Of a stretch of 64,000 nt of DNA, positions 62,078 to 64,000 are shown in pieces; the first letter of the stretch is position 1; each line of letters starts with the position of its first letter. The stretch is from Clostridiales bacterium. GTDB taxonomy: Bacteria > Bacillota > Clostridia > Peptostreptococcales > Anaerovoracaceae. The stretch spans positions 62,001 through 126,000 of the forward strand of contig QXXF01000013.1 of assembly GCA_009911365.1 (NCBI GenBank). Reading direction: 5' to 3'. The translations under genes were made by a program, and so were the position numbers. The notes under the pieces are model-generated. The model was not told the DNA's origin. It was given only the letters and a program-made list of their open reading frames with translations, and ran no database searches.

Positions 62078-64000
62078 AAGAACGATCTATATTGTTGTAT
62101 TTGTAGTGTGTGTTGTTAGTTTTTTAGTTGCAGCACTTAGTGTCATGGGGGCCAGCGTCCTAAACTCCTATACAGGATATATGGACCCTTACTTTCTTCA
62201 AAGCAATGGGGCCAGCTTTGAGGAGTTCCTGCAATCGCAAGCAGGCCATATTGAGGTGCTTTCTCAACAGTTGCAGGAGCATATTGAGGTTTGGCTGTCA
62301 ATAGCCATTACGTCAGGGGTGATTTGCCTTATTTCACTGATCTATTTGGTGGTGACAGTGGGCGAAAAGGATGGAAATGACAAGATTCGCTTGACTCGAT
62401 TCGACAAAGTGTTTACGGAAATCCAGCTGTTTCTGATTTTGCTTATTTTCTTCCTGGCAGGTGCTTATTTTCTGCGGGGATCAGAATATATTATAGATGC
62501 GATCTATGGGCTGGATTACACAATATCAGCACTGACCATGGCTGTGACTATTGCTTTTACGATTCTTGGAGGCGGATTGGCTGCGTCCTTGGGGCTGGGA
62601 CTCATTTTATCCTGCGTCAAGAAATTAAAAGCCGGATTTTTCTTAGAGCAATCTCTTTGCGGTGTGATCATTCGGCGGCTATACCAGGATATTTACAAAG
62701 GTGGGAGCACCATGCGCAAAGTGACGTTAGTGGCCTTGCTGGTTTGCCTGCTTTCTGCGACTATGTTTCTGGCACCTGTGATTTTTATCGTTATCTTGGT
62801 ATTCGCGCCAAAGTGGGTAAAACGATATGATGAAATTAGAAAAGGCCTCAAGGAGGTTAACAGCGGCAATTTGGATTATAAGATCCCTGTGGAGGGGGAT
62901 GACGAGCTGGGCCAATTAGCTGAGGAAATCAATCAAATCACAGAGGCTACCAGCCTTGCGGTGCAAAACGAGCTGAAAAATCAACAGATGAAAACGGACT
63001 TGATTTCCAATGTGTCACATGACTTGAAAACGCCGCTTACTTCCATGGTCACCTATATTGATTTAATGAAGATGGAAGGGCTGCAAAGCCAAAATGCGCC
63101 AAGATATCTAGAAATTTTAGCGCAAAAGACAGAACGGCTCCGGCAGTTGACAGAAGATTTGTTTGAAGCAGCGAAGGCTTCCAGCGGAGCGATTCCTGTG
63201 AGGATGGGCAGGGTCGATTTGCTGTCGCTACTGAATCAGGCTCTGGGTGAAATGAACGAGCGGGTAGAGCAGGCCGATCTGGAATTTATTGTAAATACAG
63301 AAAGAGATCGGTACTTTGTAAATGCGGACGGACAGCTGCTGTGGCGGGTGATTTCCAATTTGCTTAGCAACGTACTGAAATATTCCCAACCGTACACGAG
63401 AGTGTATGCTAACTTCACACGTAGGAACGAAAACGATGAAGACTGGGTTTACATGGAAATGAAAAATGTTTCTCGCCAGGCTCTAAACATCGATCCTTCT
63501 GAATTAATGGAACGGTTCAAACGGGGCGATCAGGCTAGGGCGACAGAAGGGAGCGGTCTGGGGCTGGCCATTGCCAAGGATCTGATGAAGCTGATGGAGG
63601 GGAAAATAGGGATCGATATTGATGGTGATCTATTCAAGATCAATATCAGCCTCAAGGCAGCGTCAGAGGATGAGCCAATCGTCACGCCGATGGACTTTGA
63701 CGAGATGGGAACTGATACAGGCGGTATGGGCTCAGGTATGGGCGATATCAGCCATATGGCTGCCATCAGCATAGACAGTGCGCGCGCAGACATGGGTGAC
63801 AGAAGCGCTAGTGAGGACAGCGGCGGCGCAAAAGAACCGGAGGATATGAATGAAGCTAGAGAGCCAGATATCGCAGCCATGGATGAGGATAAAGTTTCTA
63901 ATGTAGAGCGTACAGAGATCACAACAGAGGAGCCTGTTACAGATCCATCTGCTCTGCCTGATGCGTCTGCTCTGGAAACAGAGTCACCACAGGAGTCATT
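62052..64000 (+). CDS. Sensor histidine kinase, cut by right window edge
   Basis: The frame is open to the end (about 649 residues visible). The likely start is TTG 62052, 9 bases after AAAGGTGG; TTG 62064 in frame is possible. Membrane segments lie near residues 13-36, 85-110, 135-158, 170-200 and 220-245, with a HAMP-like segment after the last. The HisKA site has His323 in SNVSHDLKTPL, N box NLLSNVLKYS, F box MERFKRGD and G2 GSGLGLAIAKDL; the G1 Asp-x-Gly is missing, as in a common clostridial kinase group. After the ATPase domain an acidic low-complexity tail of over 110 residues continues past the edge. Confidence 0.9.
   Translation, partial: MDTKLKKSKRTIYIVVFVVCVVSFLVAALSVMGASVLNSYTGYMDPYFLQSNGASFEEFLQSQAGHIEVLSQQLQEHIEVWLSIAITSGVICLISLIYLVVTVGEKDGNDKIRLTRFDKVFTEIQLFLILLIFFLAGAYFLRGSEYIIDAIYGLDYTISALTMAVTIAFTILGGGLAASLGLGLILSCVKKLKAGFFLEQSLCGVIIRRLYQDIYKGGSTMRKVTLVALLVCLLSATMFLAPVIFIVILVFAPKWVKRYDEIRKGLKEVNSGNLDYKIPVEGDDELGQLAEEINQITEATSLAVQNELKNQQMKTDLISNVSHDLKTPLTSMVTYIDLMKMEGLQSQNAPRYLEILAQKTERLRQLTEDLFEAAKASSGAIPVRMGRVDLLSLLNQALGEMNERVEQADLEFIVNTERDRYFVNADGQLLWRVISNLLSNVLKYSQPYTRVYANFTRRNENDEDWVYMEMKNVSRQALNIDPSELMERFKRGDQARATEGSGLGLAIAKDLMKLMEGKIGIDIDGDLFKINISLKAASEDEPIVTPMDFDEMGTDTGGMGSGMGDISHMAAISIDSARADMGDRSASEDSGGAKEPEDMNEAREPDIAAMDEDKVSNVERTEITTEEPVTDPSALPDASALETESPQES

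Noticed and set aside
1-64000. CRISPR arrays, tRNA/rRNA genes, insertion sequences and prophage
   Set aside because: No regularly spaced repeats, no cloverleaf or rRNA-like stretches, and no transposase, integrase or phage gene patterns were found.

Overview
The window looks like chromosomal DNA of a motile, Gram-positive-type anaerobe of the class Clostridia. The reasons are a FliY-type switch protein, a CheC/CheD/CheV adaptation set, no P- or L-ring genes (flgH, flgI), AGGAGG-type ribosome sites with several TTG and GTG starts, and a DUF362/ferredoxin protein. The genus cannot be fixed from the sequence alone. Almost everything from 8.5 to 61 kb belongs to one flagellar and chemotaxis island. 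I found no tRNA, rRNA, CRISPR array, insertion sequence or prophage.

Layout. 1-8.4 kb is housekeeping: the 3' end of coaX, dusB, an EamA permease, a divergent AraC/GyrI-type regulator, a DUF362 ferredoxin-like protein, a class V aminotransferase (cysteine desulfurase type), an RNase HI, and a membrane-anchored D,D-carboxypeptidase with a long Arg/Ser-rich tail. 8.5-20.5 kb is a mixed flagellar/chemotaxis flank: an orphan FliD-like protein, a minus-strand cheA-cheW-cheR-cheB operon, a ylqG/ylqH-like pair (FliK-like and FlhB-C-like), a PilZ protein, a lytic transglycosylase and a chemoreceptor. 20.9-49.0 kb is one uninterrupted plus-strand operon: flgB, fliEFGHIJK, flgD, a TIGR02530-type protein, flgE, flbD, motAB, fliM, cheY, flgC, fliY, fliOPQR, flhB, flhA, fliA, two rod/hook genes, cheC, cheD, cheV, an EAL-HDOD protein, a ParA ATPase and a ComFB-domain protein. 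A good sigma-A promoter precedes flgB (20762-20790). 49.0-59.3 kb holds late genes behind two sigma-28-like promoters (49013-49039 and 54453-54479): fliD, fliS, a FliT-like gene, an FtsE-like ATPase with a degenerate nucleotidyltransferase, then flgM, flgN, flgK, flgL, a YviE-like gene, fliW and csrA. 59.5-64.0 kb carries a second chemoreceptor and an OmpR-type two-component system; its kinase runs off the right edge.

How it works together. The first operon builds the basal body, export gate, motor, switch and hook, and also encodes FliA (sigma-28). FliA would then turn on the cap, hook-filament junction and FlgM genes through the two promoters with the pattern TAAT-N15-G(C/A)CGATAA. CheA/W/R/B, CheC/D/V/Y and two receptors form a Bacillus-type chemotaxis pathway split over two loci. 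No flagellin gene lies in the window.

Features worth a second look: FliY lacks the usual N-terminal CheY-docking peptide but carries two tandem copies of a look-alike in its linker. flgC is displaced about 12.7 kb from flgB. fliL, flhF and flhG are absent from their usual places, while a ParA plus ComFB pair closes the operon. An ABC ATPase with an altered signature and a nucleotidyltransferase-fold protein with an eroded active site sit inside the late gene cluster. Several cyclic-di-GMP or phosphatase motifs are altered (PilZ RxxxK, CheC ExxS). A GGAAATA...TATTTCC stem recurs upstream of three flagellar or chemotaxis genes.
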